A DNA stretch of 64,000 nt from Lasiosphaeria ovina (GCA_033439765.1 JAULSN010000002.1:124001-188000), one strand, 5' to 3'; counted from the first letter of the stretch, positions 42,852 to 55,500 are shown. Notes: generated by a model not told the origin, from the sequence alone. A program made the numbers and translations.

Positions 42852-45800
42852 TCATAGGATAGATACCTTATACCCCAGATGCTCCACGTCGATCATCTCC
42901 CCATCAACCACCATGTGCGTGAGGTCAATATCCGCGTCATACAGACGTTCCATGTCCTCGAGGGGACGGTACTCGCCCGGTTGAAAAGCGTGCTTCCCCG
43001 GCTTTGGTTTGCCGTGTACTGACGTCCACCCGTCTTCCAGAAACATGGACAGTCCCTGCGACGTAGAACTGGAATATCCCCAAGCGGCAGCCCGCGGAGC
43101 CACCGCCGCCTCCAGCGGGCGGCAGTGCCGCCAGGCGGCGCGCGCATTCTCCAGGGTTGCCTGTCCTGCGTAGTAGCCAGCGGCTTCCCGCAAGCTGGTG
43201 AGGACTCCCTTTCTGCCGGAGCAGAATAGACGGTCCCAGTCGTGTTTGCCGTCTGCGATGTTGGCCGAGAGCAGCAGCGCTTTCAGCGGAACCATGTAGG
43301 GCGGCGGCGGCGGGTTAGGCTCATGCTCATCGTCGTCACTATCGTCGCTGCTGAACAAGAGGAGGACGTTGGGGTCGTCGACAGCGTTAGTCGCAAGAAA
43401 CGCAGCGACCGTGTCGGCGCAGTCTGCTAGTATCTCATCCGCCGTCGACCTCCGGGTCAGGTACTGGGCCACCATGTAGGCGAGCACCGTCCACACGGAA
43501 ATCATGCGTATGTTGGACCGTCCTAGGACAAGACGGACCTGCTGGTTGGGCGACAGCCCCATTGCCAGCAGGCCTCTGACCACGCTGGGCTGCACGCCCG
43601 CCGCGGCCGAAAGGAGAAGCGACATGCGCCCCGTCCCGCGCACCAGCTCTTGCCTGGCCGCCAGCTTGCCCTGCAGATACTCCCAGTCTCCGACCTTGCG
43701 CGCCACCCAGTGCACGAACGAGTAGTTCTCGTCGAGGACGAGGTTGTCAAAGTTGTAGACCCGCATGACTGCAAAGCCCTCCATGTTCTCGCGGGCCGCG
43801 GCGATGCGCTCAAAGGCGTCCAGCCACGCGCGTCTCGCAACTGCGTGGCCCTCCCAGGCGCCGGCGTCCTCGAAGCCAGCCTTCAGCTTCTTGGTGCTGG
43901 CTTTGACGTTGAGATTTGTCAAAAACCAGAGCTCGGCCAGGTCGACGCGCGCCTTGAGGACCGGTCTGGGGCACAATGCGGTGGGAATGTCCAGCCTGCT
44001 GCTCTCCTCCTCCGCCGAGATTATGTAGTCGTGCAGGGTCCTGTGGAAGAAGTCGATGAACACAAGCGGCCGCGCGCGCGACATCATCTCCCAGCTCGTG
44101 ATCTCGGGGTCGCAGACTATTGTCTCGAGGATCCCCTTGCTGTGTCTGACCAAAACCTCGGCAGCGGCGACGCGGTCCTGGACTTCCTTGCGCGAGTAGG
44201 TGCGGATCGCTGCCGACGTGGGGAACTCGGCGTCGTCGAACAGCTCGTCGGCCCAGCTTGCCGCCACTGCGGGGAACGGCGTGCCGTAGCGGCTCATGAG
44301 GGACAGCACGCGGCGCAGTTTCTTCCTGTGCGCCGGCTCGATCGACTCGAGCAGCTCCGTGTAGAGGTCGCCGAGCTCGGTGGGGACCTCGTCGAGCGAG
44401 GCCTCCAGAGACTTGACGTCGTCGGTGAGGGCGACTTCGCCTTGCAGTTTTAGAAAGACTAGGTGCGCCCAGAGAAAGACTCCGCTAGAGAGGTCGGCGA
44501 CTCGAGATGCCAGCGGGTAGTAGTCGCGGAGACTGGCAGTCTCGGGCAGGCACCGCCTGAAAACGTCGTGGCCGTAATCTAAGATGTCACAGTAGTTGAG
44601 CTTGTGGAGGGTGAGTTGCTTGTTCTCGGAAAATATAGAGGTAAACTCGGCGTGTGGACGAGAGCTGACGAGCAACTTGACGTTGGGGTTCTCTCCCCAT
44701 TGGTTGAGAAGAGCTGCGAGCGTTGCGTGGTCTTGGCCCGAGGTCCTATTGTTCTGGAACTCGTCGAGGCCGTCAATGAAGATGCAGAATCGGTATCCTT
44801 GCTTCGGCATGTCGTTGATGAGCCTCTCAAGGGCTTGATGAAGGAGGGCGGGTCTGAAAAAGGGTTTGTCGTGGTATGTCGATGTCGGAGTCGTCTGGAA
44901 ACTGCTAATTGCGTCTGGGAAGACCGATGGAATCAGCCGCGGGCAGGCTCGTAGAACCCCGAAAAGGATCGACCGGTAGAGGCCCTCGAGCGAGTTCTGC
45001 AGTCCGCTCTGGCCGCCCTTCCAGGCAAAGAAACGGGCAAACACGAGCTTCTTGTCTCCGGCCCACTCGTTCAGCTTCTCTTGTGTGCGTTTGTGGGTCG
45101 AAACCAGCTTCATCAGCGTTGATTTGCCGGAGCCGGCTTTGCCGGAAACGTGTAGAACTCCAGCTCCCTGTGCAAGCCAAGTCTGAAAGTATTGCCTTGT
45201 TTTCGTGTGGATTGGCGGTTCCCTTTCGGGTACGTAGCCTTGGTCGTTTTCGCTCTCCATGCCGTCTAAATCTTCGATTATCCAGCGAAAGGTGCGAGCC
45301 TGGGAGTCCCGGATCTGGTCCTCGCGGAAGTATATCGAGTCAAAATATAGCTGCGCCAACACTCTTGCCTCGGGCGTTCGCTGCTCGCAAGCAATCAGCA
45401 AAGCCCTCCGATGGGCCTCGAGCTGGCGAGTTTCGCCGGCTTGCCCGTTGGTATCCGTTGACATTTTTGCCACTTCATGCTGCAGGTTCTTCAGGTCCCC
45501 GGTTAGCTTGGTTTCCATTTTATTGAGCTGGGCGTGGACAAGCAGTTGTCGGTCGCTAAAGCTGCAGTCAGCTTTCTAGACGCTGTGATTGTGATGTGTG
45601 CACATGCAAGGAAAATGCGTGGTGGATTGCTTGAGGAATCTAAGGAAGCTATCCGCCCACAGGCGGAATATTTATAGTAGAGGGATAGGGGTTACTTGTT
45701 ACTTGTCAGGGCTCAAACCGCCGTCTGAATAGGCGGGTCATAACGGGCTCACCCCTTAGTCACACGGCGGTTTGAGCCCTGACAAGTACGCCTGTGCCCA

Positions 45801-46277
45801 TGATGACGTTGTTTTGGGGCAGGGTCGTCCGAACCTCAGCAAAAGGCTTAAACGGAGAACGATTTGTGAGCGTTGGCTGTCAAGTGATGTTGCGAGGCTG
45901 GCTATTTCGTCCTTCCTTGCTCTGGCCTTCAAGGCTAGTCTGAGAGCTTGCAACGTGCTGGCTTTTTCCGCGGTCAAACTGTCGAGGATGTCCTGAAGCC
46001 TGATCGACGTGTTGCTGCAGTCCGCAGCCAGATTCCGGATGGCGTCCTCGTGTTCATTGAGGGTGGCATCATGCGGCCCTTTTTCTTTGGAACTAATACC
46101 TCTCTCTCTCAACTTAGCTGTAAGGTTGCGGAGGTCGCTGGTGTCACTTGCCAACCGTCTGATATCTGCCGTATGACCTTCTTTGGATATTTCTTGGACA
46201 GCGCCGATGATTCTAATAGAGAAATCAACACATGCAATAATGCTGGATGCGAGACTGACAGCCGAGAATGGATCCAT
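42852..46277 (-). CDS. NACHT-domain NLR-like protein
   Basis: Exons are complement(45835-46277, 42852-45561), 1050 residues. The first exon encodes a fungal STAND N-terminal domain (MDPFSAVSLASSIIACVDFS; EISKEGHTADIRRLASDTSD). Donor GTTCGG and acceptor GACTGCAG join it in phase 2 to SFSDRQLLVHAQLNKMETKL. The NACHT has Walker A GKAGSGKST (about 288-296) and Walker B RFCIFIDGLDEF (about 405-415), plus KLLVSSRPHAEF and the winged-helix-like LSSGVFLWAHLVFLKLQ. The C-terminal 450 residues resemble the DUF7791-type region of such proteins, with no clear ankyrin, WD or TPR repeats. Fungal NLRs act in non-self recognition and regulated cell death. The start at 46277 is preferred over 46289. Confidence 0.85.
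45664..45680 (-). promoter_or_regulatory. TATA box inside the NACHT gene intron
   Basis: On the minus strand the intron reads CTACTATAAATATTCCG. It is a good TATA element about 150 bp upstream of the in-frame ATG of METKLTGDL (45518), which could give a shorter transcript lacking the N-terminal domain. Motif only; no transcript evidence. Confidence 0.35.
45701..45787. mobile_element. 87-bp foldback (MITE-like) element in NACHT intron
   Basis: A perfect 24-bp inverted repeat (45701-45724 and 45764-45787, beginning ACTTGTCAGGGCTCAAAC) flanks a 39-bp loop. The arm also occurs, with changes, at about 7266-7288. It encodes nothing. It is best explained as a miniature DNA-transposon derivative sitting in the intron of the NLR-like gene. 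Confidence 0.7.
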
Positions 46278-46289
46278 GGTGATCATCAC

Positions 46290-47041
46290 GCAAGTGTCGT
46301 AGTAAACAGAATTGATTCGAAGCAGGGGCTTAGGGGGGGTTGGAGATCAATATGGGGCAGTAGGAGAGCGAGGGACGTGGTCGAAGAAAGTGGAAGGTTA
46401 GGAGCCCACAGAATCCTGCCTATCGAGTCTAAGGAACTCACGAGGCCGAGTGCGTTGTGCACCATCAGGTGCATTCGGTACGACATGACAATATATTCGA
46501 GTATATGATGCAGCACCGATTTCGGGGCCGAAGCTCGAGCCAAGGCCGAATATGAAGCAGATACAAAATAAAGAGGGAGCCGTGGCATGTGGATTCAAGA
46601 AGTATCAAGTAGAACATTACGATTCACCGCCCAACAGGATATCCGGTATTCCATGGCAACAGTCTTTGAGCCAGGGTGCCCCAGGTAAGTTCCCCTGTTT
46701 AGATAATGTGCCTTACTGACGACTTTTGTCTTCGTATGGCTCGCCTTTGGGATGTTTTGGTGGGTTTAGTGGAAGTCGGAGCTTCCACATCTTCACTGGA
46801 GCTGTACCAAATAACCCGACTAGAGAAGCCTTTGTACGTGTTTCCAAGATAGAGGCGGGCCTATAGGATTGTACAATAGATTCTAATAGCTATTACCTGC
46901 CTCGGCGAAAAGTCTATCGGGCGAACCGTGAGGTGTTGTGGCATAAAATGTTTCCCGTTAACAGACATTCAGGTTTGGGACTGTATTCCGTAGACGGGCA
47001 ACTGATGCCGGTACACTTCTCATATATCCCCATCCTCAATA
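46290..47041. promoter_or_regulatory. Upstream region of the NACHT gene
   Basis: Intergenic DNA between the divergent-tail gene at 47042 and the NACHT start. It contains a short palindromic GAATATATTCGAG-like stretch near 46488-46505. No gene is supported. Confidence 0.35.
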
Positions 47042-47860
47042 TCAACGGCGCGAGTCACTTCTTAGTACAGGTATCGAAGGCAGCCTATACTCCGGCACAA
47101 TGTCGAGAAAGGCGTCCTGGAGGCTAGCCTCTTTCGCAGCGTCCCCTGCACGCTCCTGAGGACTGTTGTTGACTTCCGGGCGCTCGTTTCCCTCCCGCGC
47201 CGACCTTGAAACCTCGTAGATCCGTATCTGTACCAAAGACTTGACGGAGTCCCTGAAGCTCTTTCTGGCCCGGTCGGGATGATAACGAGCCTCGAACGCG
47301 AAGCTCTCGTCCGCCAGCAGCGACGCCACGTGCTCGCCGAACCACGACGCCGAGCCCGGGCGGATCACGTCGACGAGGTCCGAGATCAGCGTCTGCGCGA
47401 CCTTGATGCCGGCCAGCTCGGCGTCGCGGTCCCTCACCGACGGCCCGAAGTCGTGCGCCAGGCTGGCCAGGTCGCCCTTGACGAGCTGCCGGATCCGCAT
47501 ACCCGCCAGCTCCATGGCCAGCGCGTCCGAGAGGTCTCTGGAGCTGAAGATGGCGGGCTGAATCTGGTTCGGCTTGGGGAGGTCTAGCGCGGCTTGTTGG
47601 CTTCTGCCCGCGGCGACGCCCTGCTGCTGCTGCTGTTGCTGCTGCTGCTCCTCCTTGGCCTGCGGCACGCTGTCCACCTTTGGCTCTTTGAGGACGAGAA
47701 CTGCCACCGAGTCCGCAGCCGAGTCACCTCGCAGCTGGTATTTCCCGACACACTCCACTTCGGCCCAGCCCTCGCTGGACTTCTCTTCGTCGAGCTGTGA
47801 CCAGGGGGTGAGCCCCGTGGCTTCCCTTGTCCCTGCCCAGTCGCTGCACTCGGACTTGAT

Positions 47861-47906
<46 letters not shown>

Positions 47907-48100
47907 GAATCGACTCTCGCTTCGGACCCTCGGGCAATGTGCACGGGCAGGTCGATGAGCTCGGGGTCTTCCTCGCTCGCTTCGTCGACAACCAGTATCC
48001 ATGGCTCTGGGAAACATGTGAGCGGCTGTTTTTGACGGGGAACGTGTATACAAGGAGGCTCACCTTTCTCAGGGGCCCCTGGCCCGGTGTTGTCTTCCAT
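47042..48100 (-). CDS. Hypothetical acidic protein with poly-Asp and poly-Gln
   Basis: Exons are complement(48064-48100, 47042-48006), 333 residues. The 57-bp intron (GTGAGC...TTCCCAG, phase 1) joins MEDNTGPGAPEK to EPWILVVDEASEEDPELIDL. The protein has a run of 15-16 Asp encoded by GAC repeats, a run of nine Gln, and a folded-looking C-terminal half (SDALAMELAGMRIRQLVKGD; RDAELAGIKVAQTLISDLVD; DSVKSLVQIRIYEVSRSARE). No known domain is recognised. Confidence 0.65.
47862..47906. repeat. (GTC)n trinucleotide repeat coding poly-Asp
   Basis: About 15 uninterrupted GTC units are read as GAC on the minus strand; a CTG run at about 47622-47650 codes poly-Gln in the same gene. Both are likely to be length-variable. 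Confidence 0.95.
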
Positions 48101-49882
48101 GACGAAGGGCGCTCTTCAGTCCTTGCCTAGGGGTTTGGGAGTGCTAAGTGCTGCAAGAGGGAGAAGTGCGAGATTGGCGGGCGCGCTGGGTATATGGGAG
48201 GGCTGTTCCCGGGTGTGGGAACCGACTACCGGCTTGGTTGACGTATTGCCGGCCTGGAATGCAATGCGGAAAGCTTAAATACCCTCCTTGTGTTCTCCTT
48301 GTGATCCACGGTACCGGTCCCGGGTCCATTCTTGCGCACCAATAGCCGAGCCGAAAGCCAGGTTAGAATATGCTCCAACCGTTTGCGTAAGGGTTGTCTG
48401 AACTCGTCAAATAGCTGGAACATATTAATTATTTATTGGGTAACTATCGTGTCGACTCAGATGCAGACAGGTTCTAACAGGCTAGCAGATACTAGGTTGT
48501 TAAGCACTCCTATTTTGTTTCTGTTTCTTTGCCAGCATGTGGCTGCGAAGTAAGGTTGGAGTGGCGTATCAGTTAGTCCCTTTCCAAGCACGCTGGAAAG
48601 AGTGGCAGAGATGGCACGCAAGTGAGTTTACATATCTCTGGTTGGAAAAGCGACACGGGGAGATCTAGAGACTCTCCACCGAGCCCAGAGACCTCTCTTC
48701 CCGGTCGCCATCGGCTCGCACATACAATGTCGCGATTGTCCAATTGACAGGCAAGCCACTTCGCGGCAGCTAGTTTTGCGTGTTGTTTCGCAAATTAACA
48801 TTTCCTTGGCGACATCCTCAAGGTCCAGGTCAACTAGAAGCCGGGGAAGTGGCATCTGCCAAGCAGTAGCATTTACGGCGTTGGGAATCCGCGTCACCAC
48901 CGTACATACCGTACCCATCCCAGGCACGCTGGGTTTGCGGGAGTGGTAAGTCCAAGGCTCTCTCTCTGAACCAGTAACACTGCGCAGCGCAGACAAATCC
49001 CGCGCCAATACGGGAACAAAAGCGAAAGAAGATGTACTCGGCTATTTCCTCTTTTTTTCTCTAAAATCCGAAATGGTGATATTTGGAAAGAGTCTGGGGC
49101 GAGATGGAAAGCGAAGCCATGTCTACGCCCCGTTGACAAAGAGCTACCGAGGAGAACAGAACGATGCTGTTGGTCCTCGCAAGCGAATCTTACAGTACAT
49201 ACATGCCTACTACAAGGCGTAGCATTACAGTACATACAATGGAGTTAAACCCCCTGTCCCTCACCCAACAGAACGGTGGGGGAGGAGGAAGAGGCTGGGG
49301 TATCCATGCATGGATTCTCTCGCTGGGGCATCCTGGAAGCCGAGCGATCGCCACTGCGCGCCCTTTGCGCTCGCTGGGAAGGAAGGAAGGAAGGAAGGGT
49401 ACCGCACGCTGGCTGCGCACAAACATTCCCCACGTGTGGTGCTGGGGTTTTGGCCGATTCACCACCACCATGCCACGCCATGGGCGCAACGCAATTGGGA
49501 CAATCCCCCGCCCGCCCCATCCCCTTCCCAAGAAAACCCGCCGTGCCGGCCAGGCCCTAGCCCCCTCCCCCTCCCAAGGGTGCGGTTTATTATTAGTTTA
49601 GCGGTGCAGTGCTAAGCTAGCATCATGATAAGACAACTGAATGGGAACAAGAACACGCCGTAATTATTTTGTAGTGCTGCACAGTGCTGGCGCCTGAAGT
49701 CGCACCACTCACCCACTCACCACTTCACTCACTCTCACACCTTCCATACCCATACCATACCATAGTAGCTTCAGACGATTGCCATTACATCCATGCCATA
49801 GCCAAACAAACCTCAACACCACTGTACATACATACACACCTCCCGCCACGCCTGTCTCCCGAGTGTCTGAATAATAGGTGCA
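48101..49882. other. Gene-free flank of the RiPP cluster
   Basis: 1.8 kb with no supportable gene. It contains (GGAA)n at 49377-49397 and a CCATACCCATACC run at 49744-49765 close to the start of the first UstYa gene. Confidence 0.45.
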
Positions 49883-50736
49883 ATGCCGTCGATCAAGCGC
49901 TCGGCGTACGCGCTGCTAGACGGCGGGTCCGGGCCGCGGACACAGCCATCACCGCTGTGGACCAAAGCGCTGGCGGTGCTCGCCGGGCTGGTCGTCGCGG
50001 GCCTGAGCTTTGCGCTGGGGCGGCACTTAGCAGCAGCTTCAGCTTCCGCTTCAGCTTCCGCCGAGCGCGGTTTCGCCCACGTTCCGCCGGGCCTGTCGTG
50101 TAAGCCAGCCATTCACCCAACCTTTAATTCCTCCCGTCTAAAGCATCTGGTTATTTGCTGATATTCCGGGATATAGTGGAAACGGCGCCGCACGTGTTCG
50201 TGTACAACCGCACGTTTGCAGAAAAGTCGGCCGCGGCCGACGCCGCGTGGAGCGAGCTGTTCCCGCGGCAGGCGGGCTACTTCTCGCACCCGTCGCTGGC
50301 GCCGCAGCGGTCGACGTTTTCCGTGTTCCACTACCTGCACTGTCTCGTACGTCTGTCCATCCACCCCCACACCCTTGACCCAAAAGAAGAACTGACAGCA
50401 GTGTAGAACGGCATCCGGCAGGGCTACTGGGCGGTGCACGCCGCAGCGGTGGCGGGCGAGAAGTTGAACGCCAGCAGCCTGCCGATGATGATCTCGGCGC
50501 CGCACGTGCGGCACTGCATCGACCTGCTGCGGCAGAGCCTGATGTGCAACGCCGACCTGACGGTCGAGGTCAAGGACGAGGCGGCCGGCGGCGTGCACGG
50601 CTTCGGCGAGGAGCACCGCTGCGTCGACTGGTCGGGGCTCGTCGGCTGGACCAGCGCGTGGGAGACGCGGACTAAAGAGCAGAAGGAGCAAGCCCAAAAG
50701 CACGGGGGCGAGCAGATGCATCACCACCACGATTGA
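49883..50736 (+). CDS. UstYa/DUF3328-family oxidase 1
   Basis: Three exons (49883-50099, 50177-50346, 50407-50736) give 238 residues. A cytosolic head is followed by one membrane helix (about 25-48, WTKALAVLAGLVVAGLSFAL) and a lumenal domain. Both copies of the family motif HxxHC are present: FHYLHCLN (about residue 124, split by the second intron) and HVRHCIDLLRQSLMCNADLT (about residue 163), and then HRCVDW near the end. The tail is His/Gln-rich (QMHHHHD). UstYa proteins are membrane-bound, probably copper-dependent enzymes that carry out oxidative steps, mostly cyclisation, on fungal ribosomal peptides. The O-methyltransferase gene is convergent with it, its stop 164 bp away. Confidence 0.9.
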
Positions 50737-50899
50737 TGGGACAAATGGGCACGGGGGGTGGTTTGAATTTTTCTTCGACATGGTTTTTGTTTTACTTTAT
50801 TCTACTCTGCATCAAAGCCACGGACGAGGTATCAGCGTTGCAGATTCTATGCCAGTCTTTTTTCACATCCCCGACGTATCTATGGCGTATCAGGACTAT

Positions 50900-52538
50900 T
50901 TACTCTGCTGCTTCCGCTACCGCTGGCGCAGGCTCAGGCTCCCAGGTGAACTCGATCAGCCCGATGGGCGACGCGGGCAGCTGCACGACCGACCTAAGGC
51001 GGAACCGCGGGTCGGCCTCGGCCACCAGCCCCGTCCACTCGTCCATGGTGCGCTCCTTGCTGTTGAACATGGCCATCATGGCAATGTCCTTGCACCTGCA
51101 CCCGTGACAAACCAGGTAAGGTAGTCAGCAAAACATGTCACAGCAAACGATGGCTCGCGGTGATCAAACGTACCTGACTTGCCGCTCCTCGTACAGCGTG
51201 GTGGCGCCGGGCGGCGGGATGCTCAGGTCGTTGATGACGACGCGGGCTCCGGGCTTGAGCGCCGATATCAGCTGCCGCAGGATGCGCAGGCAGTAGTCGT
51301 CGGACCAGTCGTGCAGGATCATGCGGAAGAAGTAGGCGTCGGCGCTGGTGACGGGCTGGGGCGTGAAGAAGTCGTGGCTCTGCAGCGCGACCCTGTCGGC
51401 GCTGCGGGCGGGCAGCTCGGCGCGGGCCTTGTCGATGACGTCGGGCAGGTCCTGCACGATGACGTGGAGGTCGGGGTGCTTGTCGGTGAGAGCCACGGCG
51501 AAGGTGCCGGCCGAGCCGCCGACGTCGACGACGGTGGCGCCGTGGCCCAGCGCGCCCCAGTCGTAGGCCTCGAGCGCCGCCGTCGGCTCGAAGCCCGGCA
51601 TCGTCTGCAGCATGCTCATGGCGCTGGCGAAGCGCCGCGCCCGCTCCTGGTCGCCCTTGAGCGTCTCGAAGAAGGGCACGTCGGTGCCCTCGGCGAGGTT
51701 GTGCGCCGTCTGGTTCGGCGGCCGCCCGCTCTTGGCCGCCGTGGCGCCGTCGGCGGCAGCCCCGGGCCAGGCCGTGTGCGCCAGCGCCGGCACGACCTTG
51801 TGAGCCGAGGGCCACATATCCTCGCACACATTCCCGATGAAGTCGTGCAGCACCGGCACGTTGGCCAGCATGGCCGACGTGGCCGAGTGCGCGACGTGGC
51901 CTGGCCGCGGCCGCACCAGCAGGTAGTTGGTCACGGCGTGCTGCACCAGTCGTGCCATGGCGTCCTCGTCGGCATCGCACCGCCGCGCTATCTCGGCCAC
52001 TGACACCTCCTCGCCCACGGCCAGCTGCGCCGGGATCTTGTACCGGTACAGGGCATGCAGGCTGCAGAGGTCGTACTATATTATGCGCGCCCGCGTGCGC
52101 GTGATATCAGAATCAGGCTGCAAAAGACTGGTATCCACTCGTGGGCAGGCAGGCAGGCAGGCAGGGAGGGAGGGAGGGAGAGGACATGCGGAAGCAAGGG
52201 AGTATAGCCGCGGACGGAGATTCACGTTGCCCTTGCCCAAGACCGAACCAAGGCAAACTCCAGATAATACCAAGACATACCGCGTGGCCAACTTGGTTCA
52301 GCAGCCACCCCATTGGCCCCAGGAGCAGGGCGTTCAGCTCGTCCAAGGCTCCGAGGGCGGCGGCCAGCTGCTGCTCGACATTGGGCGGCAGCGGGAGCTT
52401 TGGCGGAGCGCCCGGGGCGAACGACGGGCTCGGCAGGCCATTCTGCTGCAAGTACGACTCGATCGAGGTTGTGTGCTGCAGGATCGCAGCTGCCAACTGC
52501 ACCGTCCGCGGCTGATCCGGATCCGGAGGGGCGGCCAT
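50900..52538 (-). CDS. Class I SAM-dependent O-methyltransferase
   Basis: Exons complement(52281-52538, 51174-52075, 50900-51095) give 451 residues. Introns are 205 bp (GTATGT...TATAG, phase 0, with CTGC/CCTC simple repeats) and 78 bp (GTACGT...GTGCAG, phase 2). The N-terminal dimerisation part leads into YDLCSLHALYRYKIPAQL and a winged helix. The SAM site is VVDVGGSAGTFAVAL and the catalytic His motif ILHDWSDDYCLRILRQL; ERTMDEWTGLVAEADPRFRL closes the COMT/AflP-like family-2 fold. It lies inside the proposed RiPP cluster, where it could methylate a hydroxyl, phenol or carboxylate of the product. Confidence 0.92.
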
Positions 52539-55500
52539 GGTTGTAGGCTAAGGTGCCTATGCGGGCTGCTTGTGAAGAGCTTGGTAAGAGTGTCCGGTTG
52601 TAGTCACAGGACCGGAGGCACGTTACGTTTGCTCTTCTGCTAGTATCTCCGGCTGCAACCGAGTACGTGTGTGCGAGCGTGTTTGTACTGTCCTGTATGC
52701 GGCAACTGCTGGCAATACTTTGGCAAAGCTACAACTACCAACGCAGTTAGCCAGAGCCAACGGATGTGCAGCAGGTAATAAGTTGCAACCAAGTAGACGG
52801 GGTAAAGTCTGCAATAGGAGCCAGAGTGAAAGTGAAAAAAAGGGGACGGTGCTTGCTAGCGGTGGTGTGAGTGAGGGCGGCGCCGCGTGACGGACTTTGC
52901 GTATGTTCCGGATTTCCTTACCTAGGTCAGGTAGGTCGTATTTTGTCCCTTAGTGCGAGCTGCCGGATGATAGGGCCTTTTGGACGACTGGGGTACAGGA
53001 CGATGCATTTAATAGCCGACTGAGGAGGGCTGCTGGATGGTGGACGCCGGATGCCCAGCTGGAGCTATCTCACCACCATCCAAACCCGCCCTGATGCCAA
53101 TTGGGGAGTATTCTTGCACCGGCAACATCCGCTGCGGCCGGGCTACGACTCTCCACAGCTAGAGAGCAGAGCTGTTCAAGGGGCCGTCCAGGCTTGGAAC
53201 GAAGTAACCAAAGAATCGGACTGTGCCGGATGTAGGGACTCGATCCATCGCAGCGGCATCGCAGCGCAGTGGATTCATTGGCACCGTATATGCCCCAATG
53301 CGGTGAGAGATATCCTTTGGATTTCTCACTCGACAGTTGGACATCCCAAGGTAGGCAGGGCACTTGTAGCTGCCTTAGCTTCCTTCGTGCTCAACTCGAA
53401 GCCCACTGAGTATCGCCGTAGGTGGTATTCACCATAACTCCGGAACCCGCGTAAACGGGCGTGTTCGCCTATTGGTGGGTGGCTGTCCGGACTGCGTACT
53501 CAGTATTGGTTACATGCTTGTCGGGTGGTTAAGGTGAGGTGTTGGCGGACGGAGCGGCGGACGTGACGAGGACGGCAAACCCGCCAGCCGTGCTTCCCGC
53601 ACAGTTAGTTTCGTTTGTTGCAGTGAACTGGGTTGAAGGCGGGTGTTTGTGCGGCCATGCAATATCTGCAGTTACCAGTAAACACCGCTAGACCAGATGT
53701 CTCTGCTACCTACCTCGATAACACTGGCAGCCGGGTTTTACCTCTGTCCAACTCTGGTTACTCAACAATGTAGATAGGTAAAGCGCCTGGAGGCAGTTAT
53801 CTACAGCACAACCTAGAGGAAAGAGTCGAAAACGGAAGGGCCCTAAAACTGATCTGCCGACTTACGTGAGCCTCGAGAGCCACATATGGAGCCTGGAACG
53901 GCGAGTCGCAAGTCATCCATCCACTCCATTCCCGCGGTTGTGTCGTTGGAACTTGGGGCCGCAGGGTAGGGTGGGCATTGTTAGGGCTGGTTTAAGCTCG
54001 TTCGGGGCTAGTAGCAGTGGACCGTTCGGCCACCTCGGTGTCTGCACTGTGAGGTGAACATCCATTGGCGGGTCCCGTAACCCCATCTCGTTTCTGATTG
54101 GCTCTCGTCTCCGGCCCGTCCTAGAAGAACGTCTCTTGCAGGTCTGTTGATGGGGTTCCATTCTGTACCAAAAAGTCCCAGCACAGGACGCCCACGCAAC
54201 AAAAAGCTGGGCGGAAGCGCCACCATATGCGGTCGGACCACCGCGCCGCCGCGTGCGCGTGCTGGGCTACCCAAGAGGCCACGGGGGGTGCGACTGGGGG
54301 TTGGTCGGGCAGGCCAGGGACAGGTGTGTAAGCGAATCCAAGACTAGGCGATTAACCACTGCATGCTCCCGATCCCATCCAGACTTTCCCTCTCTGGAGC
54401 GCGGCGACCACGGCTGCAAGGTGGTAGGTCTAGCGACAGCCCGCATATCCAATCTTCAGTCGAGCCGATGGACACCTGGTTCATCAAGGTTGCCAAAGGC
54501 GGGGTTTTGCTCCCTCGGCGAGCCATGGATGCTTGGGTGAAGATTTGAGTGGGTGTGTGAGCGGATGCTTTGGGATGTGGCTGCCGGATGCAACTGCTGT
54601 GTGGACAGGAACTCTACAACTCGAGTGCAGTGAGTGGATGGGCAGTAGCCACCAAGGCGCTCTCAGTCTCTCCCTCTCCCAATTGAAACGATCTGGCGAT
54701 GCTCAAGTTTCTCTAACTCAGACAATGCAGCCCCAATCAGCCCGGCACTCCATCGACCTTGTGAGCTCAGTCTTGGCTTGGGGGATTTGGTTCTGTGCCT
54801 CTTCCAATTGATGTCAGACCTCTTCCCCAGCCGGGACGGTTCAATTGCCGTGCCGTGCTCGACTACCTACCTTGGGGTTGTCTAGGTAGGTAGGTAGTCT
54901 CCTGTGCTGGCTGCTTGTGCAGATACCATGTATGCGTTAGCTTGCAATGCAATGATATTGGATGATATGGTGGGCCGGTTGCGGATGTGCGTACATAGGT
55001 ACTGCGCATATATTATTCGACTTTTTTGGCGGTCAATCGGCCGAGAAGAAGTCCGGTCGATTCCCTGCTTCCAATTGCCGCGGGCGGGTGCCCCGACGCA
55101 GTGGTAATGCCTGCCCGTGGCCGGGTACATGTATTTATGTACTATGGGACATACTTCGTGCATACGTTAATATGCAAGCGTTGAAAGAACGGAGCCCACC
55201 TTCTTGGTCGCTCGGGTTTCCACCCGCTTGGCCACCTCTGACATGTTCGCCGCCCATTGGTGTCCATTGATTGTGTGCCGCGTGCGCACTATAACATAAC
55301 CAAGGTCGGTTGTTCGAACGAGAGTCGCAGTGTGGGGGAATTGTTGCGCTGGGTATTTCGCGTACATGCAATGTCGATGTCGACGCCCACACTCACTGCG
55401 TTCACTGTCGAAGGTGCACCGCGCCCGCAGCTCATCATTGCGCCGTGTGGCTGCTTTGAGATCTTGCTGGGATCCGCAGGTAGAAAGGGTGCGGTTGCGA

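Noticed and set aside
51138..52003. Long overlapping frames on both strands over the methyltransferase
   Set aside because: Shadow frames of the GC-rich methyltransferase exon, which carries the SAM and catalytic motifs.
53051..53437. 128-codon plus ORF in the cluster gap, considered as a cluster gene
   Set aside because: Trp/Arg-rich, no domain, no splice or context support; mentioned only within the spacer entry.
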